Positions 49,915-59,857 of a DNA stretch of 64,000 nucleotides are shown here, one piece after another (position 1 is the stretch's first letter; each line of letters opens with the position of its first letter). The DNA comes from Thermosipho affectus (GTDB lineage: Bacteria > Thermotogota > Thermotogae > Thermotogales > Fervidobacteriaceae). Location: the NCBI RefSeq assembly GCF_001990485.1, contig NZ_LBFC01000021.1, positions 47,504 through 111,503 on the forward strand. The letters run 5' to 3'. The translations under genes and the position numbers were made by a program. The notes below the pieces were generated by a model, which had not been told where the DNA came from, searched no databases, and was given only the letters and a program-made list of their open reading frames with translations.

Positions 49915-52324
49915 CTTCTCCCTTAATTATTGCAACGTCTGCTATTTCATCCCCGTTTGAAAGGTTTAGTAATTTTACACCTTTTGTTACCCTACTAAGA
50001 GGTCTTAGACTACTAATGTTAATTTTAATTGACATGCCATGTTTTGTGAAAATCATTATATCTTCACGTCCCATAACATAACTTACACTTACAATTTCTC
50101 CTGTTTTGGAAACATCCGATATATTCTTGATTCCCAGACCTGCCCTTTTTTGGATCCTGTATTGTGATATTTCAGTGAGTTTACCGTATCCATACCTTGT
50201 AACTGTTAAGATGTAGTTTTTTTCGTCAGATAGAAGAGTGGAACTAACTACTTCGTCGTCCTTAGAAAGTTTTATGCCAGTTACTCCCATAGCAGAGCGT
50301 CCCATTGTTCTTACTTCTGAAATGGAAAATCTTATACTCATTCCGTTTTTGGTTGCAATTAGTATTGTTTGTTCTTCACTTTCAATTTTTTGTACGGATA
50401 CCAGGCTATCATCACCGTCGAAATTAATAGCTCTAAGTCCTCTTGCGTTTATATTTTCAAATTCTTTTAATGCTGTTCTTTTTACTTTTCCGTATTTTGT
50501 TACGAAGAACAATTCTCCAGAAAAGTCGTCTACTGATAACATTGTTAAGATTTTTTCATCTTTGTCAAGGTTTAAATATTTAGAAACTAATTTTCCTCTA
50601 CTTGTTCTTGAATTTTCCTCAATTTGGTAATTATTTAAAAGGTAAACTTTTCCTTTTGAGGTGAAAAACAGTGTTTTACCGTGAAGATGAGTGTATATAA
50701 CTTCCATTATTACATCATCATTCATCAGAGAGGAACCAGTTACTCCTTTCCCACCTCTTTTTTGAGTTCTAAATGTGGAGAGGTTCATCATTTTCAAGTA
50801 ACCCTTTTTTGTTAATGAAATCACTACTTCTTTATCTGGAATTAATTCCAACTCATCGAATTTGATTTCTCTTTCTTCATGATCCAAAATTTTGCTTTTT
50901 CTTTTATCACCGTATTGTGTTTTTATATAGTATAGCTCTTCTATTATTTTTTCATACACTTTCTCATCATTTTCGATTAATTCTTTTTCTATCTTCATCT
51001 TTTCCACAAGTTCATTGTAATCCTTTATTAGTTTGGAAATTTCAAGTTTTGTAAGTCTACCTAATCTAAGATCTACAATAGCTTTTGCTTGAGTTTCTGT
51101 AAAATCAAACATTTCAATTAGTTCCCTTATAGCACTTTCTTGATCTTCACTATTTCTTATTACAGAGATTATTGTATCAATAGAACGTGAAGCTTTGATT
51201 AATCCTTCTAATATATGTGCTTTTTTAGAGTATTGTTTATAGAAAAACTGTGCTCTTCTTCTTACCACTTCAAAACGATGTTCTACGAATGCCCACATTA
51301 ATTTTTTGAGGTTCATTAGGGCGGGTTTTTTTTCTTTGTCAATTACCAATAGTTGTGCATGGAAAGTGCTTTGTAATTGTGTGTGTTTGTAAAGATTATT
51401 TATAATTATATCTTCATTTACATTCTTTGGTATTTCAATTACAATTCTTAACCCTTCTTTATCCGATTCATCTCTAATATCTTTGATTTGCAAATTTGAA
51501 TTTTCTGCATATTCAACTATCTTTTTTATTAGGTCTGATTTATTTACGTTAAATGGAATTTCAGTAACAACTATTTTTTTCTTTTTCTTTTCCTCTTCGA
51601 CTTGTATTATACCTCTGATTGTGAAACTTCCCCTTCCTGTTGTATACATCTCACGGATTCCTGATTTCCCAATTATCTCTCCACCTGTTGGAAAATCTGG
51701 CCCAGGAATAAAATTAATTAACTCTTCTATAGAAATTTCCGGGTTTTTAATAAGTGCTACAAATCCATCCACAAGCTCTGATAGATTATGAGGAGGTATG
51801 TTTGTAGTCATTCCAACTGCAATACCAGTCGAACCATTGGCGAGTAGATTTGGAAATTTTGATGGTAAAACAACTGGTTCTTTCAAGCTACCATCAAAGT
51901 TGTCCATCATATCTACTGTGTCTTTATCTATGTCTTCTAGTAATTCTTCTGAAATTTTTGCAAGTCTTGCTTCCGTATACCTCATAGCTGCTGGTGGATC
52001 TTTGTCAATTGACCCAAAGTTCCCCTGTCCTTCCACAAGAATATATCTCATTGACCACTCTTGTGCTAATCTAACTAGCGTATCATATATTGCGGTATCA
52101 CCGTGTGGGTGGTATTTACCTATTACTTCACCAACGATACGCGCAGATTTTTTGAATGGTTTGTTGTGGCTTAATCCAAGCTCGTGCATGCTGTACAAGA
52201 TTCTTCTCTGTACAGGCTTTAATCCATCCCTAACATCTGGAATGGCTCTACCAATGATAACACTCATTGAATAACTAAGATAAGACTCTTTTAATTCTTC
52301 TTCGATGGATCTATTTATTTCCAT
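49901..52324 (-). CDS. gyrA: DNA gyrase subunit A
   Basis: Breakage-reunion subunit of DNA gyrase, 807 residues. Catalytic Tyr116 is in [10 protein letters not shown], with the quinolone-region [15 protein letters not shown] before it. The C-terminal beta-pinwheel begins with the GyrA box QKRGGKG, which marks GyrA rather than ParC. gyrB is not in this window. It follows metG by 14 bases. Confidence 0.97.
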   Translation of the reverse strand: MEINRSIEEELKESYLSYSMSVIIGRAIPDVRDGLKPVQRRILYSMHELGLSHNKPFKKSARIVGEVIGKYHPHGDTAIYDTLVRLAQEWSMRYILVEGQGNFGSIDKDPPAAMRYTEARLAKISEELLEDIDKDTVDMMDNFDGSLKEPVVLPSKFPNLLANGSTGIAVGMTTNIPPHNLSELVDGFVALIKNPEISIEELINFIPGPDFPTGGEIIGKSGIREMYTTGRGSFTIRGIIQVEEEKKKKKIVVTEIPFNVNKSDLIKKIVEYAENSNLQIKDIRDESDKEGLRIVIEIPKNVNEDIIINNLYKHTQLQSTFHAQLLVIDKEKKPALMNLKKLMWAFVEHRFEVVRRRAQFFYKQYSKKAHILEGLIKASRSIDTIISVIRNSEDQESAIRELIEMFDFTETQAKAIVDLRLGRLTKLEISKLIKDYNELVEKMKIEKELIENDEKVYEKIIEELYYIKTQYGDKRKSKILDHEEREIKFDELELIPDKEVVISLTKKGYLKMMNLSTFRTQKRGGKGVTGSSLMNDDVIMEVIYTHLHGKTLFFTSKGKVYLLNNYQIEENSRTSRGKLVSKYLNLDKDEKILTMLSVDDFSGELFFVTKYGKVKRTALKEFENINARGLRAINFDGDDSLVSVQKIESEEQTILIATKNGMSIRFSISEVRTMGRSAMGVTGIKLSKDDEVVSSTLLSDEKNYILTVTRYGYGKLTEISQYRIQKRAGLGIKNISDVSKTGEIVSVSYVMGREDIMIFTKHGMSIKINISSLRPLSRVTKGVKLLNLSNGDEIADVAIIKGEDENV

Positions 52325-52338
52325 TAAATTCCCTCCAG

Positions 52339-54246
52339 TTATGAAATTTTTGCACCAGGTTCAATATCTCTATCTACGGTTAATACTGTTAAATCGTTAT
52401 TGATTTTTGCCGCAAGTAACATACCTTGTGATTCTATTCCCATTAATTTTGCGGGTTTTAAATTAAATACCACAATTATCTTTTTACCTATTAGTTCTTC
52501 TGGAGAATAATACTTTGATATACCTGCAACTATTTGCCTTTTTCCATGTTTTCCAAGATCCACAATTAATTTTAATAGTTTTTCCGATTTTTCGACCTTT
52601 TCTGCTTCAACAATTTGTGCAACTCTAAGTTCTATCTTTTTGAAATCATCTATTGTAATTAGATTATCTAATTTGACTTCTGTTTTTTCATCTTTTTTGA
52701 TTGCAATTTTTTCAAATTTTTTCAGGTCAATTTTTTGAAATAGTGGTTTATCATGTATTACTTTATTTCCAGCAACAAGGGTATTCCACTTGTCAATAAA
52801 TTTTTGAGGTTCAAAATCTTGCCCAAGTCTTTTAAACACTTTTCTTGACGAATCAGGCATAAATGGAAGTAACAAAGTTGCAATTTTTAAATATGCTTCA
52901 AGTGTATAGTACAAAACAGTTGCAAGCCTTTCTTTGTTTCCTTCTTTTGCAAGAATCCATGGTTTGTTTTCGTCAAAGTATTTGTTTACAAATCTAATAT
53001 AATCCCAAATTGCTTCAAGTGCATTTGTCAATTTATATTGCTCCATGCAACTTAAGTATTTTTCTTTTGTTTTAAAGTATTCATTTGCTAGTGATTTATC
53101 TGACTCATTTGGTGTTTGAGGGACTGGAATTTTTGAATCGAAATTTTTGGTTACCATCGCAAGTGTTCTATGGAGCAAATTTCCGTAATCATTTGCAAGG
53201 TCTGAATTTAATCTTTGTACAAGGTTTTCTTCAGAAAAGTCCCCATCTTTTCCAAAGACAATATCCCTTGAAAGGTAATATCTTATAACATCATTTCCAT
53301 ATTTTTTTACAAATTCCCTTGGATCAATAGCATTCCCAAGTGATTTGCTGATCTTTTGTCCATTTACCGTAAGCCATCCGTGTGCAAAGATCTTTTTAGG
53401 TAATGGAAGCCCTACAGACATTAACATTGCAGGCCAAATTAAACTATGGAATCTATTTATTTCTTTTCCTATTAAGTGTAAATCTGCTGGCCACCATTTT
53501 TTAAACGTTTCTTCATCATTTCCGTAACCAATTGCGGAAATATAATTTATTAGTGCGTCAACCCATACGTATATAACATGTTTTGGATCATTTGGCATTC
53601 TTATACCCCAATCAAAGGTAGTCCTTGTTATTGATAAATCTTTTAAACCGCTTTCTAATATTTTCAACATTTCATTTTTTCTAAATTCTGGTTCAACAAA
53701 ATCTGGATTTTCTTTAAAATGTTTTAACAGAGGTTCTGTGTATTTGGAAAGCCTGAAAAAGTAATTTTCTTCCTCAACAAAATTTAGTTCTCTATTACAT
53801 GTGGGACATATGTGTTTCCCGTTTTCTATTTTTATTTCGTCTTCATTCCAATATGTTTCACAAGGAATGCAATACCAACCTTTGTATGTTCCTTTATATA
53901 TATCACCATTTTCCAGCATTTTTGAAACAAAAAATTGTACAGTTTCCATGTGTTTTTTATCCGTTGTTCTGATGAAATAATCGTTGGTTATATTTAAATC
54001 TTTCCATAATTGTCTAAATTTTTCAGAAAGTTTATCACAAAGTTGTTGAGGTTCTGTTCCTTTTTTCTTTGCAGCTTGTAATATTTTTTGTCCATGTTCA
54101 TCGGTACCAGTAAGGTAAAATACCTCATATCCCATTAGTCTCTTATATCTTGCAATTATGTCTCCTATGATAGTTGTGTATGCACTTCCAATGTGTGGTT
54201 CTGAATTAACATAATATATAGGGGTTGTTAGATAAAATTTTTTCAC
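52339..54246 (-). CDS. metG: Methionyl-tRNA synthetase with C-terminal tRNA-binding domain
   Basis: Class I aminoacyl-tRNA synthetase, 635 residues. The HIGH motif is in [13 protein letters not shown] (12-24), the zinc knuckle is CIPCETYW with CPTCNREL, and the KMSKS motif is [13 protein letters not shown]. The last 105 residues form an EMAP/Trbp111-type tRNA-binding domain ([19 protein letters not shown]). The start is GTG at 54246 after GGAGGTGTAAAA. It is the first gene of the long minus-strand run. Confidence 0.97.
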   Translation of the reverse strand: MKKFYLTTPIYYVNSEPHIGSAYTTIIGDIIARYKRLMGYEVFYLTGTDEHGQKILQAAKKKGTEPQQLCDKLSEKFRQLWKDLNITNDYFIRTTDKKHMETVQFFVSKMLENGDIYKGTYKGWYCIPCETYWNEDEIKIENGKHICPTCNRELNFVEEENYFFRLSKYTEPLLKHFKENPDFVEPEFRKNEMLKILESGLKDLSITRTTFDWGIRMPNDPKHVIYVWVDALINYISAIGYGNDEETFKKWWPADLHLIGKEINRFHSLIWPAMLMSVGLPLPKKIFAHGWLTVNGQKISKSLGNAIDPREFVKKYGNDVIRYYLSRDIVFGKDGDFSEENLVQRLNSDLANDYGNLLHRTLAMVTKNFDSKIPVPQTPNESDKSLANEYFKTKEKYLSCMEQYKLTNALEAIWDYIRFVNKYFDENKPWILAKEGNKERLATVLYYTLEAYLKIATLLLPFMPDSSRKVFKRLGQDFEPQKFIDKWNTLVAGNKVIHDKPLFQKIDLKKFEKIAIKKDEKTEVKLDNLITIDDFKKIELRVAQIVEAEKVEKSEKLLKLIVDLGKHGKRQIVAGISKYYSPEELIGKKIIVVFNLKPAKLMGIESQGMLLAAKINNDLTVLTVDRDIEPGAKIS

Positions 54247-54283
54247 TTTTACACCTCCACAAACGGTTTATTTTCTTTGTAAA

Positions 54284-54310
54284 ATTATACCATATAAATG
54301 AAATTTACAA
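54284..54310 (-). promoter_or_regulatory. Putative promoter of the metG operon
   Basis: On the minus strand TTGTAA (54305-54310), a 15-base spacer and TATAAT (54284-54289). The spacer is short, but the -10 box is perfect and lies 38 bases before the metG GTG. The rest of this 217-base gap (54311-54410) is A+T-rich, and I see no riboswitch or small gene there. Confidence 0.65.
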
Positions 54311-54402
54311 GATTATGAAACAAATGTATATCATTAATTTTTGGTTAATTAGATAGGCGGATATGTAAAAACAATATTACAACAAAAAATTAATGTTAAA
54401 TC

Positions 54403-54446
54403 TTGATTTTTAATATTAAAATATGGTAAAATAATGTTACCATATT
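54403..54446 (+). promoter_or_regulatory. Promoter and inverted-repeat operator of the peptide/oligosaccharide ABC operon
   Basis: TTGATT (54403-54408), an 18-base spacer and TAAAAT (54427-54432). A perfect inverted repeat, AATATGGTAA (54420-54429) and TTACCATATT (54437-54446), spans the -10 box and likely start point. It is a probable repressor site, or a hairpin in the leader. Confidence 0.72.
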
Positions 54447-54463
54447 CCAAGGGAGGGGATTAT

Positions 54464-55963
54464 ATGAAGAAATTGCTGGTTATTTTGGGGTTGTTGCTTG
54501 TTGCTTTTTCTTTCGCAAGTAGTGTTATAGTTGTGGGTACAACTGACAAGATAAGGACACTTGATCCGGCGAATTGTTATGATTATTTTTCCAGTAACAT
54601 TTTGCAAAATGTTTTAGCGGGACCTGTTGATTATGAAGTTGGAACTGCAAATATTAAACCGTGGTTGTTTGAAAAATGGGATGTTTCATCCGATGGTTTA
54701 GTTTATACGTTTTATATAAGAAAAGATGCCTACTTTGAAGATGGTACACAGATCGATGCAAATATTTTCAAATTTTCTTTTGATCGCGTTATGAGGTTAA
54801 ATGGTGATCCCGCATTTCTCTTATCAGATGTTGTAGAAAAGACGGAAGTGGTGGATAAATTTACATTTAAAGTACATCTTAAAAGTAAATTTTCAGCATT
54901 TGTTTCGATATTAGGGTATACAGTGGCATTTCCAGTAAATCCAAAAGTGACACCAGAGGATAGATTTTCAGATATTGCTCCTTCTGCATCTGGCCCATAT
55001 AGAATTAGTGAATGGATAAGGGATGTAAGAATAGTTTTAGAGGAAAATCCAAAATATTTTGGTCCAAAGCCAAAGACTAAGAAGATAATTATCCAATTTT
55101 ATGAAAATTCACAACAATTGAGACTTGCACTTGAAACGGGAGAAATTGATATTGCGTATAGACATCTTGATCCAAGGGATATTTTAGATTTACAAAATGT
55201 TTCCGGAATAAAGGTATATTTAGGCGCAAGTCCGCAAATTAGATATTTAGTGTTAAATGTTAAACAAAAACCGTTTGATAATCCTTTGGTAAGGCAAGCA
55301 GTAGCACTTTCTGTGGATAGGAGTGCCATTGTTAAGGATATTTTTGTAGATCTAGCAAAGCCATTGTATTCAATGATTCCAGCAGGTATGTGGAGTCACG
55401 AAGATGTATTTCCAAAACGCGATTTACAAGCAGCAAAGGAAATTTTGAAGATTGCAGGTTATAGTGAAAAGAATCCACTTGTTATAGATTTGTGGTATAC
55501 ACCTTCTCATTATGGAACTACAGAAGCAGACGTTGCACAAGTTTTAAAAAGTTCTTTGGAAGAAACAGGGATGATTAGAGTTAATATAAAGTATGCTGAA
55601 TGGTCTACATATGTCGAATATTTCTTGAATGGAACAATGGGATTATTCTTATTAGGTTGGTATCCTGATTACCTTGATCCTGATGACTATTTATGGCCAT
55701 TTTTAAGTGTTAGTGGTGCAAAATCTCTTGGTAGTTTCTATGAAAATCAAATAGTCGAAGATTTGATGGTTGCTGGTAGAGCAGCTACTAACCAAGAATC
55801 TCGTGAAATGATTTATAAACTTGTTCAGAATTATCATGCGGCAGAGATGCCATATATTCCTCTTTGGCAAGGTTCTGCAGATTGTGAAGCACATGATTAC
55901 ATTAAAGGAATTATATTAGAGCCTACCCAAATCTTTAGGTATTATCTCCTCGAAAGAAAGTAA
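54464..55963 (+). CDS. Peptide/oligosaccharide ABC transporter substrate-binding protein
   Basis: Extracytoplasmic binding protein of family 5 (SBP_bac_5), 499 residues. The signal peptide is residues 1-20 (MKKLLVILGLLLVAFSFASS). There is no lipobox cysteine, so it is either released or held by the uncleaved helix. Family features include the LDPANCYDYFSSNILQNV start and the MIPAGMW...AKEILKIAGY region. In Thermotogales this family also binds oligosaccharides, so peptide specificity is not certain. The ATG at 54464 follows AGGGAGGGGA. Confidence 0.92.
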   Translation: MKKLLVILGLLLVAFSFASSVIVVGTTDKIRTLDPANCYDYFSSNILQNVLAGPVDYEVGTANIKPWLFEKWDVSSDGLVYTFYIRKDAYFEDGTQIDANIFKFSFDRVMRLNGDPAFLLSDVVEKTEVVDKFTFKVHLKSKFSAFVSILGYTVAFPVNPKVTPEDRFSDIAPSASGPYRISEWIRDVRIVLEENPKYFGPKPKTKKIIIQFYENSQQLRLALETGEIDIAYRHLDPRDILDLQNVSGIKVYLGASPQIRYLVLNVKQKPFDNPLVRQAVALSVDRSAIVKDIFVDLAKPLYSMIPAGMWSHEDVFPKRDLQAAKEILKIAGYSEKNPLVIDLWYTPSHYGTTEADVAQVLKSSLEETGMIRVNIKYAEWSTYVEYFLNGTMGLFLLGWYPDYLDPDDYLWPFLSVSGAKSLGSFYENQIVEDLMVAGRAATNQESREMIYKLVQNYHAAEMPYIPLWQGSADCEAHDYIKGIILEPTQIFRYYLLERK

Positions 55964-55968
55964 ATATC

Positions 55969-55992
55969 ACCGCCCATCTTGGGCGGTTTTTT
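55969..55992 (+). terminator. Intrinsic terminator between binding-protein and permease genes
   Basis: ACCGCCC and GGGCGGT form a 7-bp stem with a 5-base loop followed by T residues. Partial read-through would give more binding protein than permease, a common arrangement in ABC importer operons. Confidence 0.85.
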
Positions 55993-56010
55993 AAAAGGAG
56001 GGAGAATATA

Positions 56011-57018
56011 GTGTCCTTGAAAAGTTATATAATTACGCGTGTTATACTTGCGATTCCTATGATATTTATTTTATTGGTAATGATTTTTTTTATTTTGAGA
56101 ATTATTCCAGGTGACCCTGTTTTGGCTATTTTAGGGGGAAAAGCTCCTTTGGAGGTTATAGAAGCTAAAAGACACGAATTAGGGTTGGATAAGCCTGTAA
56201 TTGTCCAGTTTTTTGATTATATTGGAAATGTTTTTAGAGGAGATTTAGGGGTATCAACGCTTACAAATAGACCTGTTTGGGATGAAATTAAAGATAGATT
56301 TCCTGCAACGTTAGAATTAACAATATTTTCCTTTATAATCGCATTATTGATAGGGTTGTTTTATGGTGCGGAAGCTGCGTGGCGTAAGGATAAATCTTTA
56401 GATATTTCTGCAAGGGTATATTCTATATTACTTTATGCTATTCCCGTGTTTTGGCTTGGCTTAATGTTACAACTTTTATTTGGAGTTTATTTAAGATGGT
56501 TTCCTGTCGGCGGAAGATTATCTCCTAGGGTGTCTTTGGATATAAAGACTGGATTGTTAATTTTGGATAGTGTTTTAAACTGGAATTGGGAGGCATTTTC
56601 AGATGTTTTAAAGCATTTATTGCTTCCTGGATTAACTTTGGGACTTGTAATTTCAAGTATTTTTTTGCGTATGGTGAGAAATAATACCGTATTGATGCTG
56701 TCAAAAGATTTTGTTAAAGCTGCAAAGGCAAGGGGATTAAAGTCGAGAGTTATTTTGTATGGTCATGCGGTAAAAAATGCATTTGTTCCTATATTTACGA
56801 TTATGGGAATGCAATTTGCATTGTTACTTGCCGGTGCAGTTTTAACTGAGACTACTTTTTCTTGGCCGGGGATTGGAAGTTATTTGGTGTTGAAAATAAA
56901 ATATAGGGATTTTCCGGCGATTCAAGGTACAATTGTATTTTTTGCAATGTTTGTTGTGGTTATAAGTATTGTAATTGATATAGTTAATGCACTAGTAGAT
57001 CCAAGGGTTAGATACTAA
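56011..57018 (+). CDS. ABC transporter permease, DppB/OppB type
   Basis: First membrane subunit of the importer, 335 residues with about six helices. The N-terminal RIIPGDPVLAILGGKAP and the EAA-like loop AAKARGLKSRVILYGHAVKNAF are typical of OppB/DppB. The start is GTG at 56011 after AAGGAGGGAG. It is followed by the second permease after 11 bases. Confidence 0.94.
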   Translation: MSLKSYIITRVILAIPMIFILLVMIFFILRIIPGDPVLAILGGKAPLEVIEAKRHELGLDKPVIVQFFDYIGNVFRGDLGVSTLTNRPVWDEIKDRFPATLELTIFSFIIALLIGLFYGAEAAWRKDKSLDISARVYSILLYAIPVFWLGLMLQLLFGVYLRWFPVGGRLSPRVSLDIKTGLLILDSVLNWNWEAFSDVLKHLLLPGLTLGLVISSIFLRMVRNNTVLMLSKDFVKAAKARGLKSRVILYGHAVKNAFVPIFTIMGMQFALLLAGAVLTETTFSWPGIGSYLVLKIKYRDFPAIQGTIVFFAMFVVVISIVIDIVNALVDPRVRY

Positions 57019-57029
57019 GGGGTGATATT

Positions 57030-57902
57030 GTGAGAAAAAAGTTTGTTAGCGAGCGAATTGGCGAAATAATAAATGATTTATTTAAAACTGGAACGGGTTT
57101 GCTAACCTTTATAGGTGCAATGATATTACTTTTTTACATTACACTAGCAATTTTTGCCCCGCAAATTGCTCCGTATAATCCAATTGAAAGAGTTGGACGA
57201 TCTTTGACCTCCCCAAATGATCAATTTGTTTTTGGTACGGATAATCTTGGTAGAGATATACTTAGTAGGGTAATCTATGGTGCAAGAATAGCTTTAACCA
57301 TAGCATTTATTGCAGTTTTAATAGCTGCTGGTGTTGGAATACCATTGGGATTAGTTTCCGGTTATTTAGGTGGTGCATTTGATAGGGTTTTGACGTTGAT
57401 AATGGATGCAATTTATTCTTTCCCAGGTCTGATACTTGCTATTGCAATAGCGGCGGTTTTAGGTCCGGGTGTTGTAAATATTTCTGTTTCTATAGCCGTT
57501 GTTTATACTCCGACGTATTTTAGGGTCATAAGGAATCAGGTTAGTTCTATTAAAAGTGAATTGTATGTTGAAGCAGCACGTGCTTTGGGCGCAAAAAATT
57601 ATGAGATTCTTTTAAAATACATTTTTCCAAATGTTTTGCCATCAATAGTGGTTGTACTGTCAATGAATCTTGCAGATGCCATTATGACCGAAGCAGGATT
57701 GTCATTTTTGGGGTTAGGTATAGCACCTCCTACTCCAGATTGGGGATTTGATCTGAGTAATGGTCAAAGGTTTGTTTTAAGTAAGGCCTGGTGGGGACTA
57801 CTTTATCCAGGACTTGCTATTGTGACAGTAGTATTGGGATTTTCAATGTTTAGTGAAGGGTTAAACGAGTTGTTGAATCCCACTATTAGAGAAAGAAGGT
57901 GA
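57030..57902 (+). CDS. ABC transporter permease, DppC/OppC type
   Basis: Second membrane subunit, 290 residues. It has the N-terminal OppC-type helix and FGTDNLGRDILSRVIYGARI, plus the EAA loop EAARALGAKNYEILLKYIFPN. About six helices are seen. The start is GTG at 57030 after GGGGTGATATT. It pairs with the preceding permease to form the channel. Confidence 0.94.
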   Translation: MRKKFVSERIGEIINDLFKTGTGLLTFIGAMILLFYITLAIFAPQIAPYNPIERVGRSLTSPNDQFVFGTDNLGRDILSRVIYGARIALTIAFIAVLIAAGVGIPLGLVSGYLGGAFDRVLTLIMDAIYSFPGLILAIAIAAVLGPGVVNISVSIAVVYTPTYFRVIRNQVSSIKSELYVEAARALGAKNYEILLKYIFPNVLPSIVVVLSMNLADAIMTEAGLSFLGLGIAPPTPDWGFDLSNGQRFVLSKAWWGLLYPGLAIVTVVLGFSMFSEGLNELLNPTIRERR

Positions 57903-57906
57903 GTTT

Positions 57907-58869
57907 GTGTCAGTATTTGAAGCAAGAGGATTAAAAATATATTATAAAACAAAGCGTGGATATATAAAAGCGGTTGATAATATAAATTTTTCAATAGAGA
58001 AGGGTCAAGTTGTGGGCCTTGTTGGTGAATCTGGGTGTGGTAAATCAACATTTGGACAAGGAATATTAAAAATATTACCTCCTACGACTTTTTACAATGG
58101 GGTTATGGAAATCGAAGGGAAAAATTTAGTTACAATGGGCGAGGAAGATATTAGAAAAATCAGAGGGAAAAAGATAGGAATGATTTTTCAAGATCCGATG
58201 ACTTCGTTGAATCCAATAATGAAGATTGAGAAGATATTTTATGAAACATTGAAGACTCATGAGCCTGATATTACTTTAGAGGAGGCAAGGGAAAGAACAG
58301 CAAGGGTTTTAGAAAAGGTAGGAATTAAACCGGAGCGCATGAAAGAATATTCATTCCAATTTAGTGGTGGAATGAGGCAAAGGGCTATGATTGCACTTTC
58401 GTTGGTGTTAAATCCTACATTGGTAATAGCAGATGAACCTACTACTTCATTGGATGTAATTGTCCAAGCTCAAATAATGGAATTGTTAAATGAATTAAGA
58501 AGAGAATATGATATGTCCATGATTTTAATTACTCATGATTTGGGAGTTGTTGCGGAAGCTGCGGATAAAATTTGTGTAATGTATGCTGGACACATTATTG
58601 AAGAGGCAAAGAGTGAAGAATTGTATTATGCTCCAAAACATCCATATACACAACTTCTTCTTAAGAGTATTCCAAATACAAATATAAATGATTTGGATTT
58701 AAAATATATTCCTGGTTCTCCTCCAGATCTTTTAAATCCGCCAAAAGGATGTAGATTTGCCCCTAGATGTCCGTTTAAGAAGGAGATTTGTGAATTAAAG
58801 GAACCTAAAGTTGTCGAAATCGATGGTAGTAAGGTAAAGTGTTGGTTATACAGTGAGGTGAAAGTATGA
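57907..58869 (+). CDS. ABC transporter ATP-binding protein, DppD/OppD type
   Basis: First ATPase of the importer, 320 residues. It has Walker A GESGCGKST near residue 42, signature FSGGMRQR and Walker B LVIADEPTTSLD. The oligopeptide-family C-terminal segment contains GCRFAPRCPF and further cysteines. It starts with GTG at 57907, four bases after the permease stop, and overlaps the next gene by four bases. Confidence 0.95.
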   Translation: MSVFEARGLKIYYKTKRGYIKAVDNINFSIEKGQVVGLVGESGCGKSTFGQGILKILPPTTFYNGVMEIEGKNLVTMGEEDIRKIRGKKIGMIFQDPMTSLNPIMKIEKIFYETLKTHEPDITLEEARERTARVLEKVGIKPERMKEYSFQFSGGMRQRAMIALSLVLNPTLVIADEPTTSLDVIVQAQIMELLNELRREYDMSMILITHDLGVVAEAADKICVMYAGHIIEEAKSEELYYAPKHPYTQLLLKSIPNTNINDLDLKYIPGSPPDLLNPPKGCRFAPRCPFKKEICELKEPKVVEIDGSKVKCWLYSEVKV

Positions 58870-59840
58870 TATATGTTAGAAATTTGGTAAAACACTTTCC
58901 CATAAAAAGGACAATAGGTGAAGTTTTAACAAGGGTACCGCAGCGTTTTGTGAAAGCCGTTGACGGAATAAGTTTTGATATAAAAAGAGGAGAAACTTTT
59001 GGTCTTGTTGGAGAATCAGGTAGCGGAAAAACAACCACAGGAAGACTTCTTTTAAGGTTAATTGAGCCCACTGCTGGGGAAATTTTTTTTGAGGGTACAG
59101 ATGTTACCAAGTTAAGCAAAGAGGAGTTAAGAAAATTTAGAAAAAACTTTCAAATTATTTTTCAAGATCCAATGGCGGCTTTAAATCCGTATATGAAGGT
59201 TGGAGAAGCGATAAAACATGGCCTTGAGATACACAATATTGGAAATAGTAGAATGGAAAGAAAAAAGATGGTAAAGCAAATGCTTGAGAGGGTTAACCTT
59301 TCTCCAGCTGATGATTTTTATTATAGATATCCACATGAACTTTCAGGTGGACAAAGACAGAGAATAGTGATTGCGCGTGCGTTAATTTTAAGACCAAAAT
59401 TTGTAGTTGCCGATGAGGCTATAGCAATGTTGGATGTATCAGTAAGATCACAATTACTACAACTATTAATTGACTTAAAGAAGGAGTTTAATTTAACATT
59501 TTTGTTTATTACACATGACCTTGCAACAACGAAGTATATTTGTAATAAAATTGGTGTGATGTATCTTGGAAAATTAGTTGAAGTAGGTGATTTTAAGGAT
59601 ATTTACCTCGAGCCTTTACATCCTTATACAAAAGCTTTGATTTCAGCTGTTCCAGAACCTGATCCAAAGAAAAAAAAGAAAAAAATTATACCACAAGGAG
59701 AAGTTCCTAACCCAATTAATCCACCAAAGGGATGTAGATTTCATCCAAGGTGCCCATTCGCAATGGATATATGTCGCCAAAAAGAACCTAAATTAATTGA
59801 ATATAAAGGGCGGAAGGTTGCATGTCATTTGTATAAATAA
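58866..59840 (+). CDS. ABC transporter ATP-binding protein, DppF/OppF type
   Basis: Second ATPase, 324 residues. Walker A is GESGSGKTT near residue 53, the signature is LSGGQRQRIVIA, and Walker B is FVVADEAIAMLD, with Ala where most relatives have Pro after the Glu. The C-terminal oligopeptide-family segment has GCRFHPRCPF. It overlaps dppD (ATGA) and ends the operon at a short hairpin. Confidence 0.95.
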   Translation: MIYVRNLVKHFPIKRTIGEVLTRVPQRFVKAVDGISFDIKRGETFGLVGESGSGKTTTGRLLLRLIEPTAGEIFFEGTDVTKLSKEELRKFRKNFQIIFQDPMAALNPYMKVGEAIKHGLEIHNIGNSRMERKKMVKQMLERVNLSPADDFYYRYPHELSGGQRQRIVIARALILRPKFVVADEAIAMLDVSVRSQLLQLLIDLKKEFNLTFLFITHDLATTKYICNKIGVMYLGKLVEVGDFKDIYLEPLHPYTKALISAVPEPDPKKKKKKIIPQGEVPNPINPPKGCRFHPRCPFAMDICRQKEPKLIEYKGRKVACHLYK

Positions 59841-59857
59841 CCCCCGTTTATCGGGGG
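59841..59857. terminator. Short G+C-rich hairpin between the ABC operon and pyrBI
   Basis: CCCCCG and CGGGGG form a 6-bp stem with a 5-base loop. There is no T-run on either strand, so it is a weak or factor-assisted terminator for the convergent genes. Confidence 0.5.

Noticed and set aside
54247..54463. Riboswitch or T-box leader before metG
   Set aside because: The metG leader after the -10 box is under 40 bases, and no specifier-type or aptamer structure could be drawn.
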